Source of the DNA: a bacterium
GTDB lineage: Bacteria > BMS3Abin14
NCBI GenBank assembly: GCA_020350725.1
Contig: CP070719.1
Span: 1,812,182 to 1,876,181 of the forward strand
Reading direction: 5' to 3'
DNA: 64,000 nt
The position numbers were made by a program, and so were the translations under genes. How positions within the stretch are numbered: position 1 is the first letter of the stretch; each line of letters starts with the position of its first letter. The notes beneath the pieces are model-generated. The model was not told the origin of the DNA and searched no databases. It saw only the letters and a list, made by a program, of their open reading frames with translations. Shown here piece by piece: positions 53,957-63,565 of the stretch.

Positions 53957-56779
53957 TTGAAGAGTGTCCGGATCAGCAGGAGGTCCTTTTTCAAGGCAGG
54001 CGCCGGGCTGCTGGTGAGCCTTCTGGGCCCTTCCGGCGGCGGTCCCCTTTTTGCCGGTGTCAAGCCGTCGCCGATCTTCGGAAGGGAGATCCCCAGCCGA
54101 TGCCCCCTCTGCGCCATGGGCTGCGGAGTGATCTATCTGAAGCGAACGGACGGGAGGTGGTCCGTTGAGGGGGATCCGGACTGTCCCGTGGCCGGCGGCA
54201 GTCTGTGTGCCCGGGGGACGTCCCTTTTGGCGGTGTCCGATCTGGCTGCGTCGGCAAAACCCCTTGTCAGGAACCCCGGCAGTTCCCAATGGGAGGAGCT
54301 GCCCTGGTCCGAAGCCGTCGACAGGGTCGCCAGGCGGATCAAGGACTTCAGGGACAGGGAGTTAAGGGGAGTAGGTAACGATTCACCCCATAGCAACCGC
54401 TTCGAGGGTATGGGGATCATCAGTGGCGGCCATATCGCCAATGAGGAGGCCTACCTCGCGGCTAAGCTCTTCCGATCCCTCGGGATCGTGCAGATGGACA
54501 CCACTGTCAGGGCAGGCCGCGGCATGGCGGTCCTCGGTCTTCTAGAGGTTCTCGGCCTGCCTGGCCCAACCCATCCGCCTGTTCAAGTAGCCGACAGCGA
54601 CGTGGTGTTCCTGGTGGGGTGTAATCCGGGTCAGACCTCCCCTGTTCTGTCCAGGGCCCTGGACAACGTGCGCCGAAGGCATGGAGTGGTCATCGTCCTG
54701 GACCCCAGGATGACCGAGTCGGTCAAGGAGGGGGACATCTGGCTGAACGTGAGACCTGGCTGCGATGCCGCCGTCCTGGGAGGACTGCTGCACTGGGTCC
54801 TGGAGAATGTCTCGCCGAGAAAGGAGGAACTGACACAGAACACGGACGCCGCCTTCATGACGCTGACTGAAACCCTGGGACAGTACGAACGGCATACAGG
54901 TAAAAGGGCCGAGGAAGGTTTCGTCACGGATCCCTCTCTGGAGGAGCCCTACTCGATCTTTCAGCGGCTCAAAAGACACTACGAGCGCTACGATCTTCGA
55001 AAGGTCTCCGATATTGCCGGTGTGGATGAGACACTCCTCCGCAGGGCCGCCCGGCTGCTCGCCAGGACCGGCGAGCAGGAGTTCTCGGCCTGTTTCGTTC
55101 TCGGTGCCGGGGCTCTCGGCAGGCCATCGGGGCCTGACAGCGCCCGAATGGCGGCCATGATCCAGGCTCTGCTCGGAAACCTCAAGAAGCGCGGCGGCGG
55201 AATCGTGATCGCGGCAGGTGCCGGAAATGCTCAGGGCGTCTGTGACATGGGTCTGTTGTCGCCCTTCCTCCCCGGCTACCTGGCCCTTCCCCGGCATGGC
55301 GAGGGCGTCGGAGGGGAACCGCATGTCTCAAAGGACATGGGGGCGCTCCATGCTCTGCTGAGAGCATGGTTTGACGGGACGGGCCCCTCCGAGACGGTGG
55401 GATATCTGCCGGTCCTCGATGAGGGTGAGACACCTTTGATCAACACCATCCTCCAGGGAATTGGAGAGGAGAAGGTCCGCTCGCTCGTCCTCATCGGCGC
55501 CGATCCCGTAATGAGTATTCCGGGCAGCGGAGAGATCAGGGAGAACCTGTCAAATCTCGATCTCCTCGTCGTCCTGGATGTTCTGCCCAGTAAGACCTGC
55601 GAATTCTGGATGTCCGCCTCCGTGGACCTCTCCTCCGTCAAGACGGAGGTTATCTATCTGCCCATTCAGGCTCCCGCACAGAGAGGCGGAACCATGACCG
55701 ATGGGGGGCGCCGTGTCAGGCCTCTTTACCCGGTAGAGGGGGGGAGCGGCGCGGCCCGGTCGCTTTTGGGGATCCTTGTCGAACTGGGAGTCCACCTGAA
55801 AGAGGCCTATCGCAGAGAGGGAGGCTCCGTAGACGCCCCCGTCATGGCCCTCAGATGGCCCTTGAAGTCCGATTACCGCCAGATAGCCGAGGAGATCAAC
55901 GGCGTCCTCTTTCGAAACGATGACAGGGAGCTGCTCTCGCCGGAGCACCCTTGGGAGGGTGAGGTCCTCTGCGGTAATCGACTCTACAGGGGATGGTTGT
56001 CGGAGGCGGGCTGGCAGGTCGAACGGAGAGGTGTCTCGGACAGGAACCGGATCGGTCTGTTCGAGGAATGGGGTTGGTTCTGGCCGGGGGGGATCCCGGA
56101 TCCCTTTTCCTGGATTTTCGACAGGACACATGAAGCGACGGTTCTGCTCCGATGGGAGGGCCAGGAAGGGATGGTTCGCTCCGGTGACGTCGCCCTCCCT
56201 CTCAGGCGAAACCTGCCGGTGAAATTCTGGAGGGAGTCGCCTCACGGCATCCCCTTTCCAGAACATTACGAGCCCCTCCACAGCCCTCTTCCGGATCTTC
56301 TGACGGGGGGAAAAGGCAGCCCGGACATCGTCACCCGGTTCAGCGGCGGCGAGCCATGGGACTATCTCTCGCGCCGGCCCGAGATGACCCTGGAGGATTA
56401 TCAGGTTATCATGACCGTCCACCGCACCGGGAACATGGCAGGAAGCGGGGGAGTGGTGGCGCAGGTCGATTGGCTGAGAGAGCTCGGCACGGCAAGGGTC
56501 CTGGAGATCGGCGTCGACCTGGCTGCACGCCTGAAGGTGGTCTCAGGCGACACGGTGACCGTCCGTTCACCCCATTTTCGGGTGGGAGTGACCGCTGCGG
56601 TCCTGGTGACCCGGAGAATTGGGAACTATCAATTCAACGGTAGAAGCTTTGCCCTGGCGTCCCTGTCGCTTTACGGAGAGGGAACACCGTCGACAAACGA
56701 CCTCCCTCCCCCGGCTTTCAGCTCGTCCGGAGAGGGAATGCAGATAAAAGCCTTCATGGCCAAAGTGGAGAAAGCATAG
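53957..56779 (+). CDS. FdhA-like molybdopterin oxidoreductase paralogue lacking all three catalytic residues
   Basis: A 940-residue protein with a twin-arginine signal (RRSFFKAG) and the four [4Fe-4S] cysteines (C49, C52, C56, C84). Over the active-site segment it aligns without gaps to the genuine FdhA at 58202-61300, from LG to the SDV strand. At the Sec190 position it has Gly187 (codon GGC), at His191 it has Arg188, and at the catalytic Arg442 it has Ala420 in GNAQG. The Lys after the cluster is Arg. The C-terminal Mo-cofactor domain (FPEHYEPLHSP, VHRTGNMAGSGG) is kept. It should bind a pterin cofactor but cannot oxidise formate in the known way. fdhE follows 64 bp later. The start codon is a TTG at 53957. 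Confidence 0.85.
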   Translation: MKSVRISRRSFFKAGAGLLVSLLGPSGGGPLFAGVKPSPIFGREIPSRCPLCAMGCGVIYLKRTDGRWSVEGDPDCPVAGGSLCARGTSLLAVSDLAASAKPLVRNPGSSQWEELPWSEAVDRVARRIKDFRDRELRGVGNDSPHSNRFEGMGIISGGHIANEEAYLAAKLFRSLGIVQMDTTVRAGRGMAVLGLLEVLGLPGPTHPPVQVADSDVVFLVGCNPGQTSPVLSRALDNVRRRHGVVIVLDPRMTESVKEGDIWLNVRPGCDAAVLGGLLHWVLENVSPRKEELTQNTDAAFMTLTETLGQYERHTGKRAEEGFVTDPSLEEPYSIFQRLKRHYERYDLRKVSDIAGVDETLLRRAARLLARTGEQEFSACFVLGAGALGRPSGPDSARMAAMIQALLGNLKKRGGGIVIAAGAGNAQGVCDMGLLSPFLPGYLALPRHGEGVGGEPHVSKDMGALHALLRAWFDGTGPSETVGYLPVLDEGETPLINTILQGIGEEKVRSLVLIGADPVMSIPGSGEIRENLSNLDLLVVLDVLPSKTCEFWMSASVDLSSVKTEVIYLPIQAPAQRGGTMTDGGRRVRPLYPVEGGSGAARSLLGILVELGVHLKEAYRREGGSVDAPVMALRWPLKSDYRQIAEEINGVLFRNDDRELLSPEHPWEGEVLCGNRLYRGWLSEAGWQVERRGVSDRNRIGLFEEWGWFWPGGIPDPFSWIFDRTHEATVLLRWEGQEGMVRSGDVALPLRRNLPVKFWRESPHGIPFPEHYEPLHSPLPDLLTGGKGSPDIVTRFSGGEPWDYLSRRPEMTLEDYQVIMTVHRTGNMAGSGGVVAQVDWLRELGTARVLEIGVDLAARLKVVSGDTVTVRSPHFRVGVTAAVLVTRRIGNYQFNGRSFALASLSLYGEGTPSTNDLPPPAFSSSGEGMQIKAFMAKVEKA

Positions 56780-56843
56780 TACTCTGGGCCTTGATCCGCG
56801 GTGGAGCCCGGAAAAGAGCATCATCTTTGCAGGAGGTTTTGAA

Positions 56844-57770
56844 ATGGGGAAAGCGTCAAATATGGAATCCGGACCCTATCGGGCTCTGTTCTCCGGCGAC
56901 ATGGATGTCGAGGGAATGGAGGAGATCCTCCAGTTGTACCGGGACCTGTTCCCCTTGTCCGGCCAAGCACTGAAACCGGCCAGGGAATATCGAATGCCGA
57001 CCGGTGAAGAGGTGAGCATGAGACTGGAAGAGGGTTTTACCCTCCTTCAGCCTGAGGATCTGATGCCCTCCACGGAGGAGGTTTACCGGACAGCCATCGA
57101 GGTGATGGGGATCCTCTCCCGTCACTCGGACAGGGAGGAAGCGATGGGGATGCTTGCGGAAGAGGTGAAGAGGGAGGAATTTCTCCCGTCCCTGGTGGCG
57201 CTCTATCTCCGTGGCGGCGAAGAGAGCCTGAGGGCGGAGATCGGCTCCGACCCCCGGGTCGATCCGGAACTCTGCCTGTTTCTCATATTCAACATCGTCA
57301 AAGGCAGCTTCCGGGAGAACGGAAGGGTCCTGGCCGAGGTTTCCCTGACGCCCTGGGAGAAGGAGACCTGTCCCGTGTGCGGCGGAGTGCCGGCGGTCGC
57401 CTATCTGTCCGGAGAGGAAGGACAGCGTCATCTTGTATGCCACCGATGTGAGGCCAGGTGGCGCTTTACCAGGATCCAGTGCCCATTCTGCGGCAACCGT
57501 GACCATGAGACGCTTGGCTACTTTACCCTCGAAGGGGGGGATCCGATCCTCAGGGTGGATTTCTGCGAGGAGTGCGGGAAGTATATCAAATCCTGGGATG
57601 TGCGGCAGAGGGAGGATCTCCTTCCGGAATACGAAGACCTCAAAAGCATCAGTTACGATATGGCGGCCGAGGAAGAGGGCTACCGGCGGGGAGCGCCCAA
57701 TATTTTCGGAGTGTGGGTCAACTTCGGCAGACCGGGGGATGAGAATGCCGAGGCAGACCGGGAGGCCTGA
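56844..57770 (+). CDS. fdhE: Formate dehydrogenase accessory protein FdhE
   Basis: A 308-residue rubredoxin-like metal-binding protein needed for assembly or activity of exported formate dehydrogenases. Four CxxC sites are visible: CPVCGG, CHRCEARW, CPFCGN and CEECGKYIK; ISYDMAAEEEGYRRG is near the end. GGAGG stands before the ATG. It lies between the inactive-looking paralogue and the selenoenzyme genes and may serve either or both. Next comes ACCAT-ATGGT with six T (57774-57797), a weak terminator. Confidence 0.93.
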   Translation: MGKASNMESGPYRALFSGDMDVEGMEEILQLYRDLFPLSGQALKPAREYRMPTGEEVSMRLEEGFTLLQPEDLMPSTEEVYRTAIEVMGILSRHSDREEAMGMLAEEVKREEFLPSLVALYLRGGEESLRAEIGSDPRVDPELCLFLIFNIVKGSFRENGRVLAEVSLTPWEKETCPVCGGVPAVAYLSGEEGQRHLVCHRCEARWRFTRIQCPFCGNRDHETLGYFTLEGGDPILRVDFCEECGKYIKSWDVRQREDLLPEYEDLKSISYDMAAEEEGYRRGAPNIFGVWVNFGRPGDENAEADREA

Positions 57771-57811
57771 AATACCATAATAATATAATGGTTTTTTGGT
57801 CCTTATAACCC

Positions 57812-57840
57812 TTGCAAATATCCACGCGGTTCGGTAATAT
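57812..57840 (+). promoter_or_regulatory. Promoter of the fdhA leader RNA
   Basis: TTGCAA (57812-57817), 17-nt spacer, TAATAT (57835-57840). It initiates about 355 nt before fdhA and directly upstream of the structured region. Confidence 0.65.
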
Positions 57841-57846
57841 TTTCCG

Positions 57847-58092
57847 TGTTTCGGAGACCGCCTCCCGGCCCTTAGCCGGGATATGTGGGGCTGGCGGGTA
57901 ATGAAAACCTATCCCCGCACTCTGTTTCAGCGATCTACATACTGGCGAAAGCCGGCTCGTAACTGAATCGAGCGACTTCCGATCCCGCCGTGTCCCTCTG
58001 GGATGCCCGGGACGTTAGGGTGTGGAGAGCAATCGCCGCGCCTGCCGTCTTGCAAAGGAAGCCGTGACTGGGTCATGGCTTCCTTTTTCTAT
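57847..58092 (+). ncRNA. Structured leader or small RNA of unknown class before fdhA
   Basis: Bounded by a promoter and a terminator, this stretch has no gene but many stems: CCCGGC/GCCGGG (57874-57891 region), GTGGGG/CCCCGCAC enclosing GGGT/ACC, CTGGC-GAAA-GCCGG with a GNRA loop, and GTCCC/GGGAC. It does not show the marks of tRNA-Sec, tmRNA, RNase P, SRP RNA, cobalamin or GEMM riboswitches. A molybdenum- or tungsten-cofactor-type leader would fit the downstream gene, and a 6S-like RNA fits the length, but I cannot match either by eye. Confidence 0.55.
58058..58092 (+). terminator. Intrinsic terminator in front of fdhA
   Basis: AGGAAGCCGTGAC pairs with the TCATGGCTTCCT strand around TGGG and is followed by five T. 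It stands 110 nt before the fdhA start, so it either ends a small RNA or acts as an attenuator. Confidence 0.85.
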
Positions 58093-58201
58093 TGAACGGA
58101 AAAACGGAGGAAAGGAAGGAGGTGGGGTTCAGGAGGTTCCATTACCTGTCTTAAGCTGTCTAAACCACTGTTTGATCGAGAAAGGAAGGTGAGGACGTAA
58201 G

Positions 58202-61200
58202 ATGAACGTAACCAGGAGAGATTTTCTGAAGATCTCCGGCGTCACCGTTTCAGGAGCGGCGATTGGCGGTCTTGGTCTCCGTGGTACGGCGATGGCTGGT
58301 GCCCGGCAGGGTAACACAGCCGTCAAGTACGCAAAGGAGTCAACCACCATCTGCCCGTTCTGCGCGGTGGGATGCGGCATCATCGTCCATGCTCACGGCG
58401 GCAAAGTGGTGAACATGGAGGGTGACCCCGATCATCCCATCAACGAGGGAACGCTCTGCTCGAAAGCCCAGGCTCTCCGGCAGGTCTCTGAAAACCCCTA
58501 CCGGATCACCAAACCCCTCTACCGCGCGCCCCGAAGCAGTGAGTGGAAGGAGGTCACTTGGGATTGGGCCTACAGTGAGATCGCCAAACGGGTCAAGAAG
58601 AGCCGTGATGCCGGTTTCACCAAGGTCAACTCGAAGGGACAGGTCGTCAACCGGAACGACGGGATCGCCCACGTCGGTTCGGCGGCCCTTGACAATGAGG
58701 AGTGCTACCTCCTCCAGAAATGGCTTCGCGCCCTCGGCCTGGTGTACATCGAGCACCAGGCGCGGATATGACACAGCGCCACCGTAGCGGCTCTGGCAGA
58801 GTCGTTTGGAAGAGGCGCGATGACCAACCACTGGATCGACATCCGCAATTCGGACGTCATCCTCATCAGCGGATCCAACGCCGCTGAGAACCACCCCATC
58901 TCATTCAAGTGGGTGACCAAGGCCATGGAGAACGGGGCCAAGCTGATCAGCGTGGACCCCAGGTTCACCCGAACCTCCTCCAGGGCCGACATATTTGCCG
59001 CCATTCGGTCCGGTACGGACATCGCGTGGCTGGGCGGTATGATCAAGTACATCCTCGACAACGAGCTTTATCACAAGGACTACGTCAGGCTGTACACCAA
59101 TGCCCCGTTCATCCTGAACAGCGGCTTCAAGATGCCGGGTGATCTGGACGGCTTGTTCTCGGGGTACGACCCGAAGAAGAGGAGCTACGACAGGAGCACC
59201 TGGGCCTATGCCAAGGACGCCAACGGCGTGATCAGGAAGGATCCTAGCATGAAGGATCCCATGTGCGTCCTCCAGCTCCTGAAGAAGCACTTTTCCAGGT
59301 ACACCCTGGACAAGGTGTCGACCATTTGCGGTACCCCCAAGGACAAGCTCCTCGAGGTCTACAAGGCCTACGCTACCACCGGCAAAGCGGACCGGACCGG
59401 TACCATCATGTACGCCATGGGCTGGACCCAGCACACGGTGGGGACCCAGAACATCAGGACCATGGCCATTATCCAGCTCCTGCTGGGCAACATCGGCATG
59501 GCCGGGGGCGGCGTCAACGCCCTGCGGGGGGAATCCAACGTCCAGGGGTCCACGGACCACTGCCTGCTGTTCCACATCCTGCCCGGATACCTCGGCACCC
59601 CTTCGGCTTCCCTGTCCAGCCTGGACAAGTACCTTGAGGCCAAGACGCCCACGACCAAGGAGCCCTATTCGGCGAACTGGTGGCAGAACTATCCCAAGTA
59701 CATGGCGAGCCTGCTGCGGGCGCACTTCGGCCAGAGCGCCGACCTCGCCACCCAGTACAACTGGATGCCCAAGCTGGATGACGGACAGAACGCGTCCTGG
59801 CTCATGCTGTTCGACGAGATGTTCAACGGCAAGTTCACCGGATTCTTCGCCTGGGGCCAGAACCCGGCCTGCTCGGGGTCCAATGCCGGCAAGGTCCGGG
59901 AGGCCCTCAAGAAACTGGACTGGATGGTCAACGTCAACCTGTTCGACAACGAGACCGGTTCCTTCTGGCGCGGTCCCGAGATGAACCCGGCCGAGATCAA
60001 GACGGAGGTGTTCTTCCTCCCCTGCGCCATGTCCTTCGAAAAGGAGGGGAGCATCACCAATTCCGGGCGATGGGCCCAGTGGCGCTATACAGCCGTCAAA
60101 CCGCCGGCCCCCACCGATGCAGACATCATCAACGAGCTCCAGTTCAAGGTCAGAAAGCTCTATGAGGAGCAGGGCGGCGTGTACCCCGATCCCATCCTGA
60201 ACCTGGCATGGGATTACGGTGCCAAGGGTCCGGACGGCAAGGTCAGGCACATGGACACCCACCTGGTCGCCAAGGAGATCAACGGGTACTTCCTGGAGGA
60301 CAAGGAGATCAGGGGCACCCTCTACAAGAAGGGTGACCTGGTTCCGTCCTTCGCCTTCCTCCAGGACGACGGATCCACCTCGTCGGGCAACTGGCTGTAC
60401 TGCCAGTCCTACAACGCCTCCGGCAACAACATGGCAAGACGAAGCAAATCGGATCCCACAGGCACCGGCCTCTACAACGGCTGGTCCTGGTGCTGGCCCG
60501 TCAACAGGCGGATCATCTACAACCGGGCCAGTGTCGACGAGTACGGCAAGCCCTGGGCGCCCCACAAGCCGGTCATCTACTGGAGCGGCAAATCGTGGGT
60601 GGGTGACGTTCCCGACGGCGGATGGCCGCCGCTCAGGAAGCCAGACGGCACCTGGAACGAGGCGACGAAGCTGGCCTACATCATGAAACCGGTGGGTGTG
60701 GCCCACATCTTCGGTCCCGGCCGGGCTGAGGGTCCCTTCCCCGAGCACTACGAGCCTCTGGAGTGCCCCATTGAGAAGAACCTCATGAATCCCCAGAGGA
60801 TCAACCCGGTCGCCAAACTCTTCACGGGCAAGATGGATCAGTTCCTCACCTGTGACGACCGCTATCCCCTGGTGGCCACCACCTACAGGGTCACTGAGCA
60901 CTGGCAGACCGGGGTCCTGACCAGGTGGCTTCCCTGGCAGGCCGAGATGATGCCCGCCAACTTCGTGGAGCTGAGCGAAGAGCTGGCCAAGGAGCGGAAC
61001 ATCAAGAACGGCGAAGCGGTGGTGGTGTCATCCGTCAGGGGCAAGGTCGACGCGATTGCCATCGTGACCAGGCGGTTCAAGCCCTTCACCGTAGCCGGTT
61101 CGACGGTCCATCAGGTCGGGTTGCCATGGGCCTTCGGCTGGGCCACAACCAAGGAGAACGACGTGAAGGCCAACAACATGGCCTACAGCCACCCGACCTT

Positions 61201-61300
61201 CGGCGATTCGTCCAATCTCCTGACGCCCAGTATCGGCGACGCCAATACCATGATACCCGAGACGAAGGCCTTCATGGTCAACGTCGAGAAGAAAGCCTAG
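58202..61300 (+). CDS. fdhA: Selenocysteine formate dehydrogenase catalytic subunit FdhA/FdnG
   Basis: One gene of 1032 codons with an in-frame TGA at 58769-58771 read as Sec190. Around it the protein reads EHQARI-U-HSATVAALAESFGRGAMTNHW, the FdnG-type active site, and codons resume in the same frame. A stem-loop-forming sequence right after the TGA (GGCTCTGGCAGAGTC) is where a bacterial SECIS element should be. TAT signal RRDFLK (5-10), [4Fe-4S] ligands C51, C54, C58 and C86, Lys88, catalytic His191 and Arg442, and the C-terminal Mo-bis-MGD domain are intact. It oxidises formate in the periplasm and passes electrons to FdhB. Confidence 0.97.
58769..58771 (+). other. Recoded TGA (selenocysteine codon 190 of fdhA)
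   Basis: In-frame TGA flanked by conserved active-site residues on both sides and followed by a potential SECIS hairpin. It implies selA, selB, selC and selD elsewhere in the genome. Confidence 0.95.
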
Positions 61301-61316
61301 AAAGGGGGTGATTTGA

Positions 61317-62147
61317 GTGGCTGAGAAATTTATCGTTATCGACACTTCCAAATGCACTGCCTGCCGAGGCTGCCAGACGGCCTGCAAGCAGTGGAACAAC
61401 CTCACAGCGGTGGCAACGAACAACCGCGGCAGCTACGAAAACCCCCCGGATCTCTCCAGCAGCACCTACGTCAAGGTCCTCTTTCACGAGACCGAGGTAG
61501 ACGGAGAGGTCAAGTGGCATTTCGGGCAGCGGCGCTGCATGCACTGCGCCGACGCCGGCTGCATCAAAGCCTGTCCGGTTCCCGGGGCCATCACCCGAGA
61601 CGCCAACGGGGCGGTGGTGATCAACCAGGGTCTGTGTACCGGCTGCAAGTACTGTGTCTTCGCCTGTCCTTTCGATATTCCGCGCTACGACAGCGGAAAT
61701 GCGGAAGGCGCCGGAGTGGACAGGGCCTACAAGTGCACCATGTGTTTTGAGCGCCAGTCCATGGGGATGGAACCCGCCTGCACGAAGACCTGCCCCACCG
61801 GGGCTCTCTCCTTCGCCGGCGAGGCCAAGCTCGCCGGGATCAAGGCGGGCGCCAAGGACAGGGGTCTTGAGGTCTACGACGGGGGGCCGTTGGCCACCAA
61901 CGTCGTATTCCTCCTCGAGGACAGCCCGTCCGCCTACGGCCTGCCCGCCAAACCGGCCATACCGACCCCCACGTATCTGTGGCGCACGGTCATGAAGCCG
62001 GTCGGTGTGGTTGCTTTCTTCGCCGGGCTGATCGCTCTGATCGCGCACTACGTCAACGTCGGTCCGAAGGTAGCCGAAGAGGAGACCGGAACAACCGCCC
62101 CGACGGGAGAGGGAGGAGGTGACAGCGATGTCTCATCACCTTATTAA
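61317..62147 (+). CDS. fdhB: Formate dehydrogenase iron-sulfur subunit FdhB
   Basis: A 276-residue electron-transfer subunit with four [4Fe-4S] sites: CTACRGCQTAC (13-23), CMHCADAGCIKACP, CTGCKYCVFACP and CTMCFERQ..CTKTCP. A C-terminal membrane helix (about 223-245, GVVAFFAGLIALIAHYV) anchors it. It carries electrons from FdhA to the cytochrome b subunit. GTG start 16 bp after fdhA with AGGGGGTGA before it. The tail is Glu/Thr-rich and ends inside the start of fdhC. Confidence 0.95.
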   Translation: MAEKFIVIDTSKCTACRGCQTACKQWNNLTAVATNNRGSYENPPDLSSSTYVKVLFHETEVDGEVKWHFGQRRCMHCADAGCIKACPVPGAITRDANGAVVINQGLCTGCKYCVFACPFDIPRYDSGNAEGAGVDRAYKCTMCFERQSMGMEPACTKTCPTGALSFAGEAKLAGIKAGAKDRGLEVYDGGPLATNVVFLLEDSPSAYGLPAKPAIPTPTYLWRTVMKPVGVVAFFAGLIALIAHYVNVGPKVAEEETGTTAPTGEGGGDSDVSSPY

Positions 62148-62730
62148 AAGACTTTCCTCGGGTGAGAGGTTCTTCCACTGGCTGAATATGCTCGCCTTCA
62201 TCGTGCTTGCCCTCACCGGCCTGGGCCTCTACAGTCAAAAGTTCTTCGGTCTGACCGGCCTGTTCGGCGGCGTGGACCTGTCCCGGGCCATCCATCATTA
62301 TGTCGGCCTCGTATTCATCGCCACGACGTTCATCATCCTCTTCCAGTTCATGAGGGACTACACGGCCCCGGGTGAGGACACTTTGGGCACCACCATCAAG
62401 AGCTACCTCGACCCCGATTTCAAGGGTCCGCCGGCGGGCAAGTTCAACGCCGGCCAGAAGCTGTTCGGCTGGTGCGCGTTTCTGTTCGGCGTCGTCATGG
62501 GGATCACGGGCCTTCTCATGTGGTTCCCGAGCACCGTAGGACGCGGCCTGCAGCAGTGGATGTACTTCCTCCACAACTTCTCGTTCATCGTGTTCATGGG
62601 CTTCATGATGATCCACGTCTATCTCGGAACCGTGGGGGTTCCCGGCACGTGGAGCGCCATGTCCAGAGGCACCGTGACGAAAGAGTGGGCCAAGAAGAAC
62701 CATCCCGCATGGGAGGGAGAAGAAGCCTAA
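62128..62730 (+). CDS. fdhC: Formate dehydrogenase cytochrome b556 subunit FdhC
   Basis: A 200-residue membrane protein with four helices. ATG 62128 has a perfect AGGAGGTGA 6 nt upstream; the GTG at 62119 belongs to that site. Likely haem ligands are H17 (ERFFHW), H56/H57, H149 and H163. It takes electrons from FdhB and reduces quinone. It overlaps fdhB by 20 bp and is the last gene of the operon. Confidence 0.94.
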   Translation: MSHHLIKRLSSGERFFHWLNMLAFIVLALTGLGLYSQKFFGLTGLFGGVDLSRAIHHYVGLVFIATTFIILFQFMRDYTAPGEDTLGTTIKSYLDPDFKGPPAGKFNAGQKLFGWCAFLFGVVMGITGLLMWFPSTVGRGLQQWMYFLHNFSFIVFMGFMMIHVYLGTVGVPGTWSAMSRGTVTKEWAKKNHPAWEGEEA

Positions 62731-62757
62731 GCGCGAGCCGGGAAAACATCCAACCTG

Positions 62758-62792
62758 AAAAGGGCGCTCAGAAGAGCGCCCTTTTCTTTTTC
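62758..62792 (+). terminator. Terminator of the formate dehydrogenase operon
   Basis: AAAAGGGCGCTC and GAGCGCCCTTTT form a perfect 12-bp stem with the loop AGAA, followed by CTTTTTC. Confidence 0.92.
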
Positions 62793-62870
62793 CGTTCCAC
62801 GTTTCACGCCTAGGCTTCAGTGCTTAGGACTAAGTGCTAAGGGCTAAGTGCTCATTGACAGGAAACCGTA

Positions 62871-63536
62871 CTAAAACTGGCCGTTCTCCGAGTTCACCGT
62901 GTCCGCATCCGCGGAAATGCCCGGGTTCTGGATAGGAATACCAAGGGGCAGGTTGGGGAAAAAGATCACGGTGAGATTGTTCTTGTTGTAGATGAAGTTG
63001 TGCCCGATTCCAGCGGAAGCGAGCGTTTGAGAGACATCATGCGGACCGGCCGATACTGCGACAGCGTACGTGTAAGCCAGGGTGAAGAGTTCTCCCGGTT
63101 CTGAGAGGTTGATGGTGGTGTCGGGAGACGCGGAGAAATAGGAGACAAAAGTCTGCGCCGGATTGGAAGAGGGCGGCAGACCGTCGATCAAAAGATTCAA
63201 CAGATAATCCTTCGGTGGGGCTGCGATATTGTTCTTGACGAACACGCTGCCGTTGATCAGGAGTATCCCGTCATCGGGAACATCGATCTGTACCAGTTCG
63301 TTGATGATAACAGGTGTGGAGCTCGTCCACTGAACGGAGAGGTTGTCCTGGTCGATGCTGGCCCACATGACCGGGACGGCTCGCTCCAGAGCTGAAAAGT
63401 TCTCATCAACAGAGTCAGCGAATGCGGGTTTTCCCCCCTCGAAGTCATGCAGGGTCAGCCCGCTAGCGGCCCAGGTTTCACCAGCTGCCAGGGCAAGGAC
63501 AGCTGCAAAGCTTGCAAAGATCAGCCTGAATTTCAT
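62871..63536 (-). CDS. Secreted protein of unknown function
   Basis: A 221-residue protein starting at the ATG whose complement ends at 63536, with GGAGG 6 nt upstream. The signal peptide (1-23, cleavage near TWA) is followed by LTLHDFEGGKPAFADSVDENFSALE, which resembles the F-x-G-x-PA-x-A-x-x-VN-x-NF-x-x-L segment found just after the signal peptide of many secreted bacterial proteins. The rest is rich in beta-type Ile/Val/Asn stretches, without cysteine. Function unknown. It follows the 44-aa lipoprotein by 29 bp and is probably in one operon with it. Phrase repeats (62812-62855) follow. Confidence 0.75.
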   Translation of the reverse strand: MKFRLIFASFAAVLALAAGETWAASGLTLHDFEGGKPAFADSVDENFSALERAVPVMWASIDQDNLSVQWTSSTPVIINELVQIDVPDDGILLINGSVFVKNNIAAPPKDYLLNLLIDGLPPSSNPAQTFVSYFSASPDTTINLSEPGELFTLAYTYAVAVSAGPHDVSQTLASAGIGHNFIYNKNNLTVIFFPNLPLGIPIQNPGISADADTVNSENGQF

Positions 63537-63565
63537 CTTCTTCCTCCTTCTTCCCCCGTTTGAGG

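Noticed and set aside
57847-58092. tRNA-Sec, tmRNA, RNase P or cobalamin riboswitch
   Set aside because: No T-loop (GGTTCGA-like), no CCA end, no RNase P core and no B12 box in this stretch.
58901-60901. Minus-strand open frame of 666 codons inside fdhA
   Set aside because: It is a shadow of the third-position GC bias of fdhA; composition is Gly/Val/Leu/Asp-rich without a recognisable fold.
58202-61300. fdhA as a frameshifted or nonsense pseudogene
   Set aside because: The only interruption is a TGA exactly at the selenocysteine position, and the frame and active-site sequence continue unbroken.
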